From Rhodobacterales bacterium (GTDB lineage: Bacteria > Pseudomonadota > Alphaproteobacteria > Rhodobacterales > Rhodobacteraceae), in the NCBI GenBank assembly GCA_021155205.1, contig JAJNPS010000048.1, positions 1-64,000 on the forward strand: a DNA stretch of 64,000 nucleotides, written 5' to 3'. Shown here piece after piece: positions 37,062-45,431 of this stretch. A model generated the notes under the pieces. The model searched no databases, was not told where the DNA came from, and saw only the letters and a list, made by a program, of their open reading frames with translations. Positions within the stretch are counted from its first letter, which is position 1; each line of letters opens with the position of its first letter. A program made the position numbers and the translations under genes.

Positions 37062-37424
37062 TCAGGCTGCGTCGCTCAGGACGCGGGCCAGGTCAAACAG
37101 CCGACGACGCTGTGCCTCGGGGATCGCATAGTACGACCGCACCAATTCCAGCGCCTCTTTGTCGGCCATGAAATCGCCGGCATTGGCCTTCACCTGTTCG
37201 CGAACCTCATCCAGACCTTCGAAAAAGAAGGCAATCGCAACGCCCAGGGCATCGGCAATATCCCATAGACGCGACGCACTGACGCGGTTCATCCCCGTCT
37301 CGTACTTTTGAATCTGCTGGAACTTGATTCCCACCTTGTCAGCAAGCTGCTGCTGGGTCATGCCCACCATCCACCGACGATGGCGGATACGTTTTCCCAC
37401 ATGGGCGTCAACCGGGTGCTTCAT
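37062..37424 (-). CDS. XRE-family transcriptional regulator
   Basis: 120-residue DNA-binding protein. The HTH (about residues 12-66) reads VGKRIRHRRWMVGMTQQQLADKVGIKFQQIQKYETG. A short C-terminal part (GDFMADKEALELVRSYYAIPEAQRRRLFDLARVL) probably forms dimer contacts. ATG 37424 has GGAGAG eight bases upstream, better than the ATG at 37436. The type is widespread in Rhodobacterales; targets unknown. Preceded by an unusually AT-rich promoter region. Confidence 0.9.
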   Translation of the reverse strand: MKHPVDAHVGKRIRHRRWMVGMTQQQLADKVGIKFQQIQKYETGMNRVSASRLWDIADALGVAIAFFFEGLDEVREQVKANAGDFMADKEALELVRSYYAIPEAQRRRLFDLARVLSDAA

Positions 37425-37436
37425 TCTACTCTCCAT

Positions 37437-37831
37437 ATACTAACGTCACTGATTTACTTCCCCATACCTCTACTATAGCAAATATCGTGCCAAAGTCTCC
37501 CGAAATCACCTTATCCACAAAAACTCGAAATCGGGGGCAAAACCTGTCCTTTTGGATATGTCCAATTATACAGACGGCAAAGAATTCAGCGCAAGGCAGA
37601 GCTTGACAGCCGGGGCGCGCTAAACACCAGACAGACTCGCCTTTAGGCTGTTTTGCAAACTGCAGTGCAAATTGCGATGATCGTGGAAGTTTCTTTGCAT
37701 TTTGCGATCTCCATCGGCGGGTTTTTGCCCGATCAGCAAAGATTGGCCCATTCCCGGACGCTTCCGCCAACCAGAGGCATTCTCGCCCAAGTCCCTGCAC
37801 AATTCAAGGATGAGCCGTCGGCCGGCAACGT
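37437..37831. other. Intergenic region without a recognised gene
   Basis: About 395 bases between the XRE and LysR genes, AT-richer than the surroundings. Open frames exist but show no start signals or recognisable products. It probably holds the XRE promoter. A possible -35-like TTGACA at about 37602 has no good partner. Confidence 0.5.
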
Positions 37832-38683
37832 TCAGCCGCCATAGGCCACGCGCAACTCTTGCAGCAGGGTCTCGGCCACCTCACCGGTCAGGGTCGGCGC
37901 GGCATAAAGGCAGATGCCAAGATCACCCAGATCCGGCAGTTGCCCGCGCGGCTCGATCACCACGACCCCCGTGGGCAGAGCGTCGCGCAGCCGCGCGGTG
38001 ACGGCGAGGTCAGCCGCCACCGTCGCCTCGATCACCTGTTCACTTTCCGCCTCTACCGCCATCTCCCAGGGTATCTGGGCAGCCGTCAGCACCGCCTGCA
38101 CGGCGGGCCGGAACAGGCAACTGTCCTTGAAGCCCAGCCGCAGCGGGCGCCGCTGCGCCGCGACGCCATCCCTGGCGCCGACCCAGACCAGATCGCGCCG
38201 CGCCAGTTCCACCCCATGCGCCCCGGGCCGCTCTTCGGTCGTGACCATCACGTCCAGTTCGCCCCGGTCAAAGGCCACCTTCAAGAGAACCGTGAAAGAT
38301 GACACCAGATTGATGCGCATGCGCGGATACTGCGCTGCAAGCCGCTTCAGGATGCCGGGAATGGCCGGATAGACGATGTCATGCGGCACGCCGAGGCGCA
38401 GCTCGCCCTCGTAGCTGGCGGTGGTCAGGCGCGACAAGGCCTCGTCATTCAGCGCCAGCATCCGGCGCGCAAAGCCCAATAGCTGTTCACCCTCGGCGGT
38501 CAGCGCCATCCGGCGCGACGCGCGCGAGAAAAGCCCCAGCCCAAGGCTGTCTTCCAGACGCTTGATCTGCATCGACACGGCGGATTGCGTCAGGTTCAGA
38601 AGACCCGCCGCGCGGGTCACGCCACCCGCATCAGCGACCGCCGTAAAGGATCGCAGCGCGGTCAGGTCAAGAGTTCGGGCCAT
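37832..38683 (-). CDS. LysR-family transcriptional regulator
   Basis: 283 residues. The N-terminal winged HTH (LDLTALRSFTAVADAGGVTRAAGLLNLTQSAVSMQIKRLE) and the ligand-binding domain from about 90 (ELRLGVPHDIVYPAIPGILKR) are complete. The inducer is not evident. Divergent from a DUF1127 gene across 125 AT-rich bases, the usual layout for a LysR protein and a target; this pairing is inference. Confidence 0.92.
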   Translation of the reverse strand: MARTLDLTALRSFTAVADAGGVTRAAGLLNLTQSAVSMQIKRLEDSLGLGLFSRASRRMALTAEGEQLLGFARRMLALNDEALSRLTTASYEGELRLGVPHDIVYPAIPGILKRLAAQYPRMRINLVSSFTVLLKVAFDRGELDVMVTTEERPGAHGVELARRDLVWVGARDGVAAQRRPLRLGFKDSCLFRPAVQAVLTAAQIPWEMAVEAESEQVIEATVAADLAVTARLRDALPTGVVVIEPRGQLPDLGDLGICLYAAPTLTGEVAETLLQELRVAYGG

Positions 38684-38808
38684 CGTTCACCTTTTGTGAT
38701 GTTACAGTTAAAAATTATTCGCTTCACAAATACACCAGAACGCCAGATATTATCACAATAAATGATCCTTAGGCAATAACTGATGACATAATTAGATGGA
38801 AAAAGACG

Positions 38809-39042
38809 ATGACCCTGACCCTCGACCATAGCGGACTCCTGGCAAGCCGGTCCCGCCGCAGCGTCTGGCGGCGGGTTGCGGCGATGTTGATCGCAGCGCG
38901 CGGGCGCCGACATCTTGCGACCCTGGACGACCATCTCTTGCGCGACATCGGCCTGTCGCGCGCCGAGGCCGAGGCAGAGACGCGCCGCCCGGTCTGGGAC
39001 GCGCCCGGCTACTGGTACGACGCCCGTTCGGGGCAATGCTGA
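38809..39042 (+). CDS. DUF1127 (YjiS-like) small protein
   Basis: 77 residues, basic in the first half, with the DUF1127 motif LDDHLLRDIGLSRAEAEAE. DUF1127 proteins in alphaproteobacteria have been tied to RNA metabolism and phosphate or stress responses; the motif is arginine- and leucine-rich. GGAAAAAG lies before the ATG. Alone on its strand until the Bax-inhibitor gene about 130 bases on. Confidence 0.87.
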   Translation: MTLTLDHSGLLASRSRRSVWRRVAAMLIAARGRRHLATLDDHLLRDIGLSRAEAEAETRRPVWDAPGYWYDARSGQC

Positions 39043-39173
39043 ACGCCCGGCAGAATCTCCTGTCCAATAGGACCTTGCGACTTGAAATCCGGCGGATCAC
39101 CCCCGATATTCGATGGGTGCGCGGGCAGGGCTGGAAACGGCTTTCCGCATGGGTGCAATTTCGGAGGCTTCAC

Positions 39174-39914
39174 ATGGCTGACTATCAAACCATTCGATCG
39201 GTCGGCGCGGGCGCTCAAACCGCGCAGGTCGACGCCGGGCTCAAGGCCCACATGAACAAGGTCTACGGGCTGATGTCCGTCGGCATGCTGCTGACCGGCG
39301 GCGTTGCCTGGGGTGTCGGCACCTCGGACACGCTGTTCAGCATTCTGCGCAATCCCGACACGGGCAGCATGACGATCCTTGGCTGGATCGCGGTGTTTGC
39401 GCCCCTGATCATGGTGTTTGCCTTTGGCGCGCTGATCAACCGGCTCTCCTATGCCGCAGCGCAACTTTACTTCTATGCTTTCGCCGCCGTGATGGGCCTG
39501 TCGCTGGCCTGGATCTTCATCGCCTTTACCGGCGTGTCGATCGCGCAGACCTTCCTGATCACCGCGATCTCGTTCGCGGGCCTGTCGCTGTACGGGTACA
39601 CGACCAAACGTGACCTCAGCGGCATGGGGACGTTCCTGATGATGGGGCTGATCGGCCTGATCGTCGCGATGGTTGTGAACATCTTCCTTGCCTCCTCGGC
39701 GCTGGCCTTTGCGATCTCGGTCATCGGCGTGCTGATCTTTGCGGGCCTGACCGCGTTCGACACGCAGAAGATCAAGTCGGACTACGTGCAACACGCGCAG
39801 GCAATGGACAGCGAATGGCTGGGCAAGTCGGCGATCATGGGCGCGCTGACGCTTTATCTCGACTTCATCAACATGTTCATGTTCCTGCTGCAGTTCATGG
39901 GCAACCGCGAATAA
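39174..39914 (+). CDS. Bax inhibitor-1/YccA family membrane protein
   Basis: 246-residue protein with seven membrane segments (MNKVYGLMSVGMLLTGGVAW start; later FLITAISFAGLSLYGYTTKRDLSGMGTFLMMGLIGL; IGVLIFAGLTAFDTQKIK with the conserved Asp of the family). YccA in E. coli binds and inhibits FtsH; other relatives leak calcium. The ATG at 39174 has a perfect GGAGG; an upstream in-frame start overlaps the DUF1127 gene. A strong terminator follows. Confidence 0.93.
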   Translation: MADYQTIRSVGAGAQTAQVDAGLKAHMNKVYGLMSVGMLLTGGVAWGVGTSDTLFSILRNPDTGSMTILGWIAVFAPLIMVFAFGALINRLSYAAAQLYFYAFAAVMGLSLAWIFIAFTGVSIAQTFLITAISFAGLSLYGYTTKRDLSGMGTFLMMGLIGLIVAMVVNIFLASSALAFAISVIGVLIFAGLTAFDTQKIKSDYVQHAQAMDSEWLGKSAIMGALTLYLDFINMFMFLLQFMGNRE

Positions 39915-39938
39915 TCGCCGCAGCGGCCTGAACGAAAC

Positions 39939-39967
39939 GGGGCCGGTCGCAGGACCGGCCCTTTTTC
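39939..39967 (+). terminator. Rho-independent terminator after Bax inhibitor gene
   Basis: Stem GGGCCGGTC/GACCGGCCC with a four-base loop and TTTTT. Confidence 0.9.
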
Positions 39968-39975
39968 ATGCGCCA

Positions 39976-40470
39976 TCACGCCAGATCGCGGATCATCCGT
40001 ACCGCCGGAAAGTCGATGCCGGGTGCCAGATTCACCCGCACCGGGCCAAGCGCGCGGAACCCGACCGCGGCATAGAAGCGCACTGCCGTCAGGGTCGACA
40101 GGCACTCCATGCCGGTAAACCCTGCCTCCCGCGCCTCCTCCATCACCCGGCCCATCAGCGCGCGCCCCACGCCGCGCCGGACCGCATCAGGGTCGGTCGC
40201 CACGTGGCGCACCGCCGCCAGAGCGTGCCGCACGCTCCATCCGCCTGCCGCGATCACGCGGCCGCGGTCGCCCTCGGCCAGCCAATAGCGCCCGGACGCC
40301 AGAAGCTCGGGCCGGGCGCGGCAGATGATCGGCACTGCCAGCACCATCACCGACGGCGCATAGTCCCGCGCCAGCAACCGAGGATAGCTGCGCGCCATAA
40401 GCGCATCGACCGCCGACAGATCGGCAGGCGTCGCATGGCGCAGGGTCAGGCTGTCAACGCGCGGCGTCAT
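39976..40470 (-). CDS. GNAT family N-acetyltransferase
   Basis: 164 residues with the acetyl-CoA loop VRRGVGRALMGRVMEEAREAG at about 105 and MECLSTLTAVRFYAAVGFRALG after it. The ATG at 40470 starts just before the first domain strand (LTLRHATPADLSAVDALM); upstream sequence in the same frame overlaps the L33 terminator. Substrate unknown. Confidence 0.87.
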   Translation of the reverse strand: MTPRVDSLTLRHATPADLSAVDALMARSYPRLLARDYAPSVMVLAVPIICRARPELLASGRYWLAEGDRGRVIAAGGWSVRHALAAVRHVATDPDAVRRGVGRALMGRVMEEAREAGFTGMECLSTLTAVRFYAAVGFRALGPVRVNLAPGIDFPAVRMIRDLA

Positions 40471-40495
40471 GCGCCAAGGATAGCGGGCTTCGACC

Positions 40496-40527
40496 AAATG
40501 AAAAGGCCGCACCCTGACGGCGCGGCC
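40496..40527 (-). terminator. Terminator of rpmG
   Basis: Minus strand: GGCCGC/GCGGCC stem with an 11-base loop, then TTTTCATTT. Confidence 0.7.
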
Positions 40528-40552
40528 CCTGACGGCGGCGGGGGCAAAGACC

Positions 40553-40720
40553 CTACTTGATCTTGCCTTCCTTGTATTCGACATGCTCGCGCTTGACCGG
40601 GTCGTACTTCTTGACGACCATCTTTTCGGTCATCGTGCGCGCGTTCTTCTGGGTCACGTAGAAGTGCCCGGTGCCTGCCGTCGAGTTCAGGCGGATCTTG
40701 ATCGTTGCCGGTTTGGCCAT
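40553..40720 (-). CDS. rpmG: Ribosomal protein L33
   Basis: 55-residue large-subunit protein, starting MAKPATIKIRLNSTAGTGHF with YVTQKNARTMTEKMVVKKYDP. No zinc-binding cysteines are present, so it is the zinc-free form. Length and ends are normal. Monocistronic with its own terminator. Confidence 0.96.
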   Translation of the reverse strand: MAKPATIKIRLNSTAGTGHFYVTQKNARTMTEKMVVKKYDPVKREHVEYKEGKIK

Positions 40721-40844
40721 GGTCGCGGTCTCCAACAGCCCGGTGCGCGTACGGCCCCGGTGAAATTCTTGAAGCCTGCCTTTTACGGATGGCACCGCCA
40801 GAGTCAACCGCCAAACCGACGGTCACGCCGTCAAACCTCGCGGC

Positions 40845-40906
40845 CTTCATCTTTGCACAAATATCCCTGCGGTCCGGGGGACGTGCCCTCCAGGCAGGGG
40901 GCGATG
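40845..40906 (-). repeat. 3'-flanking element, copy C
   Basis: Minus strand, starting directly at the 3' end of rnpB: a weak stem (GCCCCCTGCC/GGAGGGC), then CCCCCGGACC, GGGATATTTG and CAAAGATGAAG. Best match to copy A in the ATATTT block. Confidence 0.5.
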
Positions 40907-40907
40907 T

Positions 40908-41306
40908 GCGCGGAGGGCCTGTAAGCCGGATTCTGTCCCGGCGGTTGCCCGCCATGGATGACCATTCCTCTGCCTACCGTGTTGCCACGGCGGTCAAGCT
41001 GCCAACCCGGGCCCCGGGGCTGAAGCGTCCCTGCGGCGGTATCCCGGCCTGCGCCGGGACCAACCCGCATGGGGCCCCTATTCGGCATTGCTCCGGGTGG
41101 GGCTTGCCATACCGTCCCGGTTGCCCGGTCCGTGGTGGGCTCTTACCCCACCGTTTCACCTTTACCCCTGCGAACAGGGGAAGTCTTTTCTCTGTGGCGC
41201 TTTCCCTGGGGTTGCCCCCGCCGGGCGTTACCCGGCACCCTTGCTTCATGGAGTCCGGACTTTCCTCGGGGCGCGAACCCCGCGGTCATCCAGCCATCCG
41301 CGCGCT
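40908..41306 (-). ncRNA. rnpB: RNase P RNA
   Basis: Bacterial class A RNase P RNA, about 400 bases. The 5' conserved region reads GAGGAAAGTCCGGACTCC and the 3' region ACAGAATCCGGCTTACAGG; GCGCGCGGA and TCCGCGC at the ends pair as helix P1. The middle has the usual AGGGTGCCGGGTAACGCCCG and GGTAAGAGCCCACC elements. The ends are set by P1 pairing and may be off by a few bases. Its 5' end is about eight bases after the ampD stop. Confidence 0.93.
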
Positions 41307-41313
41307 GCAGGGG

Positions 41314-41994
41314 TTACGCGCCCGGAGGCGCTGCGTCAACCCGGTAGCGTCGGGCCAGATCACCGGCCAATACGGCATCCACCGCGTCAAGCGGCCCCCG
41401 CGCCCAGGGGCGGAACCGCAGGCGGAAGGCGTCCAGCAGGTCGGCCTCGGGCAGGTCGGGATACCCAAAGGCGCGCGCGGCCTGCGCAAAGGGCATATGG
41501 GTTGCAGTGACAGCCGGATCGGGCCAGACCGACAGCCCCCCCAGAGCCAGCCGCCGCCAGTCGAACCGGGGACCGGGGTCGCGCTTGCGACGGGGGGCCA
41601 TGTCGGAGTGGGCGATCACGCGATGGGGCGCAATGTTCCAGCGCGACATCACCCTCGCCAGCAACCCCTCAAGCGCCGCCATCTGAGGTTCGGAAAACGG
41701 GCAGTTGCCGGGATTGGCAAGCTCGATCCCGATGGAATGGGAATTGACATCCGTGATGCTGCCCCAGGTCCCTGCGCCCGCATGCCAGGCCCGGTGTGCC
41801 TCGTCCACCAGCGCGGTCACGGCGCCATCCATCCCGATCAGGTAATGCGCCGACACTTCGGCCACGGGATCGCACAATCGCGCCAGGGCGGCGTCATGGC
41901 TGTCCATCCCGGTATAATGCAGCACGACCAGCCGGGGCCGCGCACCGTCGCGTCGGTTGCCAAAGTTCGGCGACGGCTGGGCCGGGCCGGACAC
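41314..41994 (-). CDS. ampD: N-acetylmuramoyl-L-alanine amidase (AmpD type)
   Basis: 226-residue zinc amidase that cuts the peptide from anhydro-muropeptides during wall recycling. Zinc ligands are in LVVLHYTGM (about residue 26) and VIAHSDMAPRRKRDPG; SHSIGIELAN and WGSITDVN lie between. No signal peptide, as in cytoplasmic AmpD. GTG start at 41994. Its 3' end nearly touches rnpB, so rnpB's promoter must lie inside this gene or rnpB is co-transcribed with it. Confidence 0.9.
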   Translation of the reverse strand: MSGPAQPSPNFGNRRDGARPRLVVLHYTGMDSHDAALARLCDPVAEVSAHYLIGMDGAVTALVDEAHRAWHAGAGTWGSITDVNSHSIGIELANPGNCPFSEPQMAALEGLLARVMSRWNIAPHRVIAHSDMAPRRKRDPGPRFDWRRLALGGLSVWPDPAVTATHMPFAQAARAFGYPDLPEADLLDAFRLRFRPWARGPLDAVDAVLAGDLARRYRVDAAPPGA

Positions 41995-42006
41995 CCTGCC
42001 GCGACC

Positions 42007-42717
42007 CTAGTTGGCGGCCGCGCGGAACGGACGCGGATCCCATGAACAGGCATAGCCGTCGCCGTCCGGGTCCAGTCCGAGCCGGTCGCGGTCGGGACCG
42101 CCCTTGGCCAGGAACGCCTCTTGCGCGAGGTCGGGCGAGCCATAGCGCGCGCAGGCCGAGGCCGGGTCGGACACCCGGAACGAGCTGCGCTTGTACATCT
42201 GGGTGCCCAGCGCATGCGTCGTGGACAGCGCATATTCCACGATGTTCGGCCCGGTACCGCCGGGGCGCTGCGGCAGGGCGCCGGGCTGCACAACGACATA
42301 TTGCGAACGGTTGCGCTCGATCCGGGCCTTGTCGCTTTCGATGGTCTCGCGCTGCGACACCGCACCAAAGTCCTGTTCGTCCGAAATGCCGCCCGGCCTT
42401 GCCAGCGCTTCGCCATTCTGCGGCTGAATTCCTGCGGGCTGATTGCCGCGCGGACGGTTGGGATCGTTGGGGTCAATCGGGGCGGGGGCGGCTGTGGCGA
42501 GCTGCGTTCCTTCGGCGCGGTCGATCGCGGCGGCAACCCCCGCGGGCGAGAATCCAGGCGGCACGACCGGGGCCGGCACGGCCGTCACGCGCGACTGCTG
42601 GTTGAGATAGGTGCCATAGTCCTGAAAACCGACCCCCTGCGAGCCGGACTCCGGCAGGGGGGGCGTGCAGGCGGCAAGCCCCAGGGCGATGATCAGCATG
42701 GCAAAGGTCAGGCGCAT
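42007..42717 (-). CDS. Lipoprotein with Excalibur-like C-terminal motif
   Basis: 236 residues. Signal peptide with lipobox (LALGLAAC-type: ALGLAACTPP, Cys about 17). A low-complexity proline/asparagine-rich middle (residues 35-130, e.g. PNDPNRPRGNQPAG) precedes a tail with DPDGDGYACSWDPRPFR, similar to Excalibur calcium-binding sequences. The ATG at 42717 starts the signal. Widespread in Rhodobacterales; function not known. Confidence 0.75.
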   Translation of the reverse strand: MRLTFAMLIIALGLAACTPPLPESGSQGVGFQDYGTYLNQQSRVTAVPAPVVPPGFSPAGVAAAIDRAEGTQLATAAPAPIDPNDPNRPRGNQPAGIQPQNGEALARPGGISDEQDFGAVSQRETIESDKARIERNRSQYVVVQPGALPQRPGGTGPNIVEYALSTTHALGTQMYKRSSFRVSDPASACARYGSPDLAQEAFLAKGGPDRDRLGLDPDGDGYACSWDPRPFRAAAN

Positions 42718-42751
42718 GGTCTGCTCTCGTTTTCGCGACTTTTTCTGGCGC

Positions 42752-44239
42752 TTACCACCATTTGTCGGCCTTGGCCACAAAGCCTGCGGCGCGCTCCAGC
42801 ACATAGGCGTGATTGAGCAGACCGGCCTCGTCCCAGGGTCGCCCGATCAGTTGCAGGCCCAGCGGCAGTCCCTGGCGGTCCAGCCCCACCGGCACGGCGA
42901 TCCCAGGCAGACCCGCAAGGTTCACCGTCACGGTAAAGACGTCGTTCAGGTACATCCTGATCGGGTCGGCATCCGCCATCTCGCCCAGACCAAAGGCAGC
43001 ACTTGGCGTGGCAGGCGTCAGGATCGCGTCGATGCCATCGGCGAACACCGTCTCGAAGTCGCGCTTGATCAGCGCCCGCACCTTTCGCGCACGGTTGTAA
43101 TATGCGTCGTAGAACCCTGCCGACAGAACGTAGGTGCCGATCATCACGCGGCGCTGGACCTCTTTGCCGAACCCTTCGGCGCGGGTTTTCTCATACATCT
43201 CGGTGATGCCGTCGCCCTGGGCAAGCTTGGCACGATGGCCATACCGAACGCCGTCATATCGCGCGAGGTTTGACGACGCCTCGGCAGGGGCGATGACGTA
43301 ATAGGCCGGCAGCGCGTATTTCGTGTGCGGCAGGCTGATATCGACGATCTCGGCCCCGGCTTGCCGCATCATCGCGATGCCGGCGTGCCAAAGCGCCTCG
43401 ATCTCGTCCGGCATGCCGTCCATGCGGTATTCACGCGGGATGCCGATCCGCTTGCCGCGGATGTCGCCGGTCAGCGCGGCCTCGAAATCCGGCACGGGCA
43501 GGTCGGCGCTGGTGCTGTCCTTGGGATCATGCCCGGCCATTGCGCCCAGCATGATCGCGGCATCCCGCACAGATTTCGTCATCGGTCCGGCCTGATCAAG
43601 GCTGGAGGCGAAGGCCACGATCCCCCAGCGGCTGACGCGGCCATAGGTCGGCTTGATGCCCACGATGCCGGTGAAGGCCGCAGGCTGACGGATCGACCCG
43701 CCGGTGTCTGTTCCCGTCGCGGCAAGGCACATGTCGGCCGCCACCGCTGCGGCAGAACCGCCCGACGACCCGCCGGGGGTCAGCGCCGCATCGTCATTGC
43801 CGCGCCGCCAGGGGTTGACGGCATTGCCGTAACACGAGGTTTCGTTCGACGAGCCCATGGCGAATTCGTCCATGTTCAGCTTGCCCAGCATCACCGCGCC
43901 GGCATCGAACAATTGCGTCGTCACCGTGGATTCATACTCGGGCCGGAACCCTTTCAGAATGTTGGACGCCGCCTGAGACGGGACACCCTTGGTGCAGAAC
44001 AGATCCTTTATTCCCAACGGGATGCCGCACATCGCCGGGGCATCGCCCCTGGCGAGACGTGCATCCGCCGCCCGCGCCTGATCCAGCGCGATCTCGGGGG
44101 TCTTGTGGACGAACGCGTTCAGCGCGTCGCCCGCATCCATCGCCGTCAGGCAGGCCATGGTCAGATCGACCGCCGTCAGATCACGCCTGCGCAGGGCATC
44201 GCGCGCGGCGGCGATGGTCAGGCTGTTGGCACCGCTCAT
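42752..44239 (-). CDS. gatA: Aspartyl/glutamyl-tRNA amidotransferase subunit A
   Basis: 495-residue amidase subunit that releases ammonia to convert Glu-tRNA(Gln) (and Asp-tRNA(Asn)). The catalytic Lys is in GIPLGIKDLF (about 79), and the two serines are in TPGGSSGGSAAAV and GTDTGGSIRQPA. Length is normal. The ATG overlaps the gatC stop by four bases. gatB is not in the window. Confidence 0.96.
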   Translation of the reverse strand: MSGANSLTIAAARDALRRRDLTAVDLTMACLTAMDAGDALNAFVHKTPEIALDQARAADARLARGDAPAMCGIPLGIKDLFCTKGVPSQAASNILKGFRPEYESTVTTQLFDAGAVMLGKLNMDEFAMGSSNETSCYGNAVNPWRRGNDDAALTPGGSSGGSAAAVAADMCLAATGTDTGGSIRQPAAFTGIVGIKPTYGRVSRWGIVAFASSLDQAGPMTKSVRDAAIMLGAMAGHDPKDSTSADLPVPDFEAALTGDIRGKRIGIPREYRMDGMPDEIEALWHAGIAMMRQAGAEIVDISLPHTKYALPAYYVIAPAEASSNLARYDGVRYGHRAKLAQGDGITEMYEKTRAEGFGKEVQRRVMIGTYVLSAGFYDAYYNRARKVRALIKRDFETVFADGIDAILTPATPSAAFGLGEMADADPIRMYLNDVFTVTVNLAGLPGIAVPVGLDRQGLPLGLQLIGRPWDEAGLLNHAYVLERAAGFVAKADKWW

Positions 44240-44523
44240 TCGACCACCTTCGGCACCGCAAAGAACCCTTCGCGCGCATCCGGCGCGTTCTTCAGGACCT
44301 GTCCTTGGATGTTTCCGTCCGTCACCACATCCGCGCGGCGCTTCAGCCGCATCGGCGTCACGGATGTCATCGGCTCCACGCCGGTCACGTCGACCTCGTT
44401 CAGTTGCTCCATGAAGCCGAGGATGCCGGAAAGTTCGCTGGCAAGCGCGGGCAACGCCGCCTCGTCCACGCGGATGCGGGCGAGTTTCGCCACCTTGCGT
44501 GCTGTGTCGATGTCGATGGACAA
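44236..44523 (-). CDS. gatC: Aspartyl/glutamyl-tRNA amidotransferase subunit C
   Basis: 95-residue subunit that stabilises GatA and GatB. DTARKVAKLARIRVDEAAL at the N-terminus and LKNAPDAREGFFAVPKVVE at the end are family marks. The start is TTG at 44523, with GGGGG upstream; no ATG gives the right length. Confidence 0.93.
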   Translation of the reverse strand: MSIDIDTARKVAKLARIRVDEAALPALASELSGILGFMEQLNEVDVTGVEPMTSVTPMRLKRRADVVTDGNIQGQVLKNAPDAREGFFAVPKVVE

Positions 44524-44725
44524 GAGGCAACCCCCGCTGATTGCGCCCCGTTTAGCCGCCCGCGTGCGGCCCTGCAAGCCATAGGGATCCGCCTGCAGGG
44601 TCCGGATGCAGGGTCTGGATGCAGGCGAACCTTTGCCCGCTTGAAAGAGAACGCCAAATGAAACCTCGCCGCGCCAATGTGCCAGCCCTAGGTTCTGCAC
44701 CGAACGCGGTGACAAGGAACATATC

Positions 44726-45421
44726 ATGCAGATCACTTGGCTGGGCCATTCGGGCTTTCGCATCGACATCGAGGACGCGGTGTTGCTGGTCGATCCGTGG
44801 CTGACGGCAAATCCGATGTTTCCCGCCGATCAGCGGACCGCTGCTGTTGCCGGTGCCACGCACATCTTTCTGACCCATGCGCATGGCGACCATGCCGGCG
44901 ATGTGGTGCCCATTGCAACCGAGCTTGGCATCAAGGTCTATTGCATCCACGAGCTTGCCGAATGGCTAGGCGCCACGAAATCGGTCGATGCTGTCGGGTT
45001 CGGCAAGGGTGGCACGATCACGCTGGGCGGGGTGAATGTGACGATGGTCAACGCAACCCATTCGGCCAGTATTGATTTTCAGGGTGCCCTGCTGCCGGGC
45101 GGATCTGCTGCGGGTTTCATGATCGCGGGCGAAGGCCATGTGATCTACGTCTCGGGCGATACCGACATCATGGCAGACATGGAATGGATGGCCGAGTTGC
45201 ACCAGCCGACCATCGGCATCCTGTGCGCGGGCGGGCATTACACGATGGATATGGAACGCGCGGCTTTTGCGGCGCGCAAGTATTTCAACTTTCGCAGCGT
45301 GATCCCGTGCCACTACAAGACATTCCCTTTACTGGCGCAGGATGCGGGTCCGTTGCGGGCGGGGCTGCCGCCGGGGATCGAGGTGATCGAACCCGAGGTG
45401 ATGGTGCCCATGATCTTCTAG
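44726..45421 (+). CDS. UPF0173 metal-dependent hydrolase (MBL fold)
   Basis: 231-residue metallo-beta-lactamase-fold protein of the UPF0173/YtkL type. ITWLGHSGFRIDI at the start, the metal motif LTHAHGDHAGD near 50, VSGDTDIMADM and FRSVIPCHYKTFP near the C-terminus. Usually annotated as metal-dependent hydrolase; substrate unknown. AGGAAC precedes the ATG. Confidence 0.9.
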   Translation: MQITWLGHSGFRIDIEDAVLLVDPWLTANPMFPADQRTAAVAGATHIFLTHAHGDHAGDVVPIATELGIKVYCIHELAEWLGATKSVDAVGFGKGGTITLGGVNVTMVNATHSASIDFQGALLPGGSAAGFMIAGEGHVIYVSGDTDIMADMEWMAELHQPTIGILCAGGHYTMDMERAAFAARKYFNFRSVIPCHYKTFPLLAQDAGPLRAGLPPGIEVIEPEVMVPMIF

Positions 45422-45431
45422 GCGCGACGCC

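Noticed and set aside
37426..37800. 124-codon minus-strand frame upstream of the XRE gene
   Set aside because: No start signal, no recognisable domain, and base composition of a promoter region rather than a gene.
41088..41510. Plus-strand open frames over the 40.9-41.3 kb region
   Set aside because: The sequence is RNase P RNA on the other strand.
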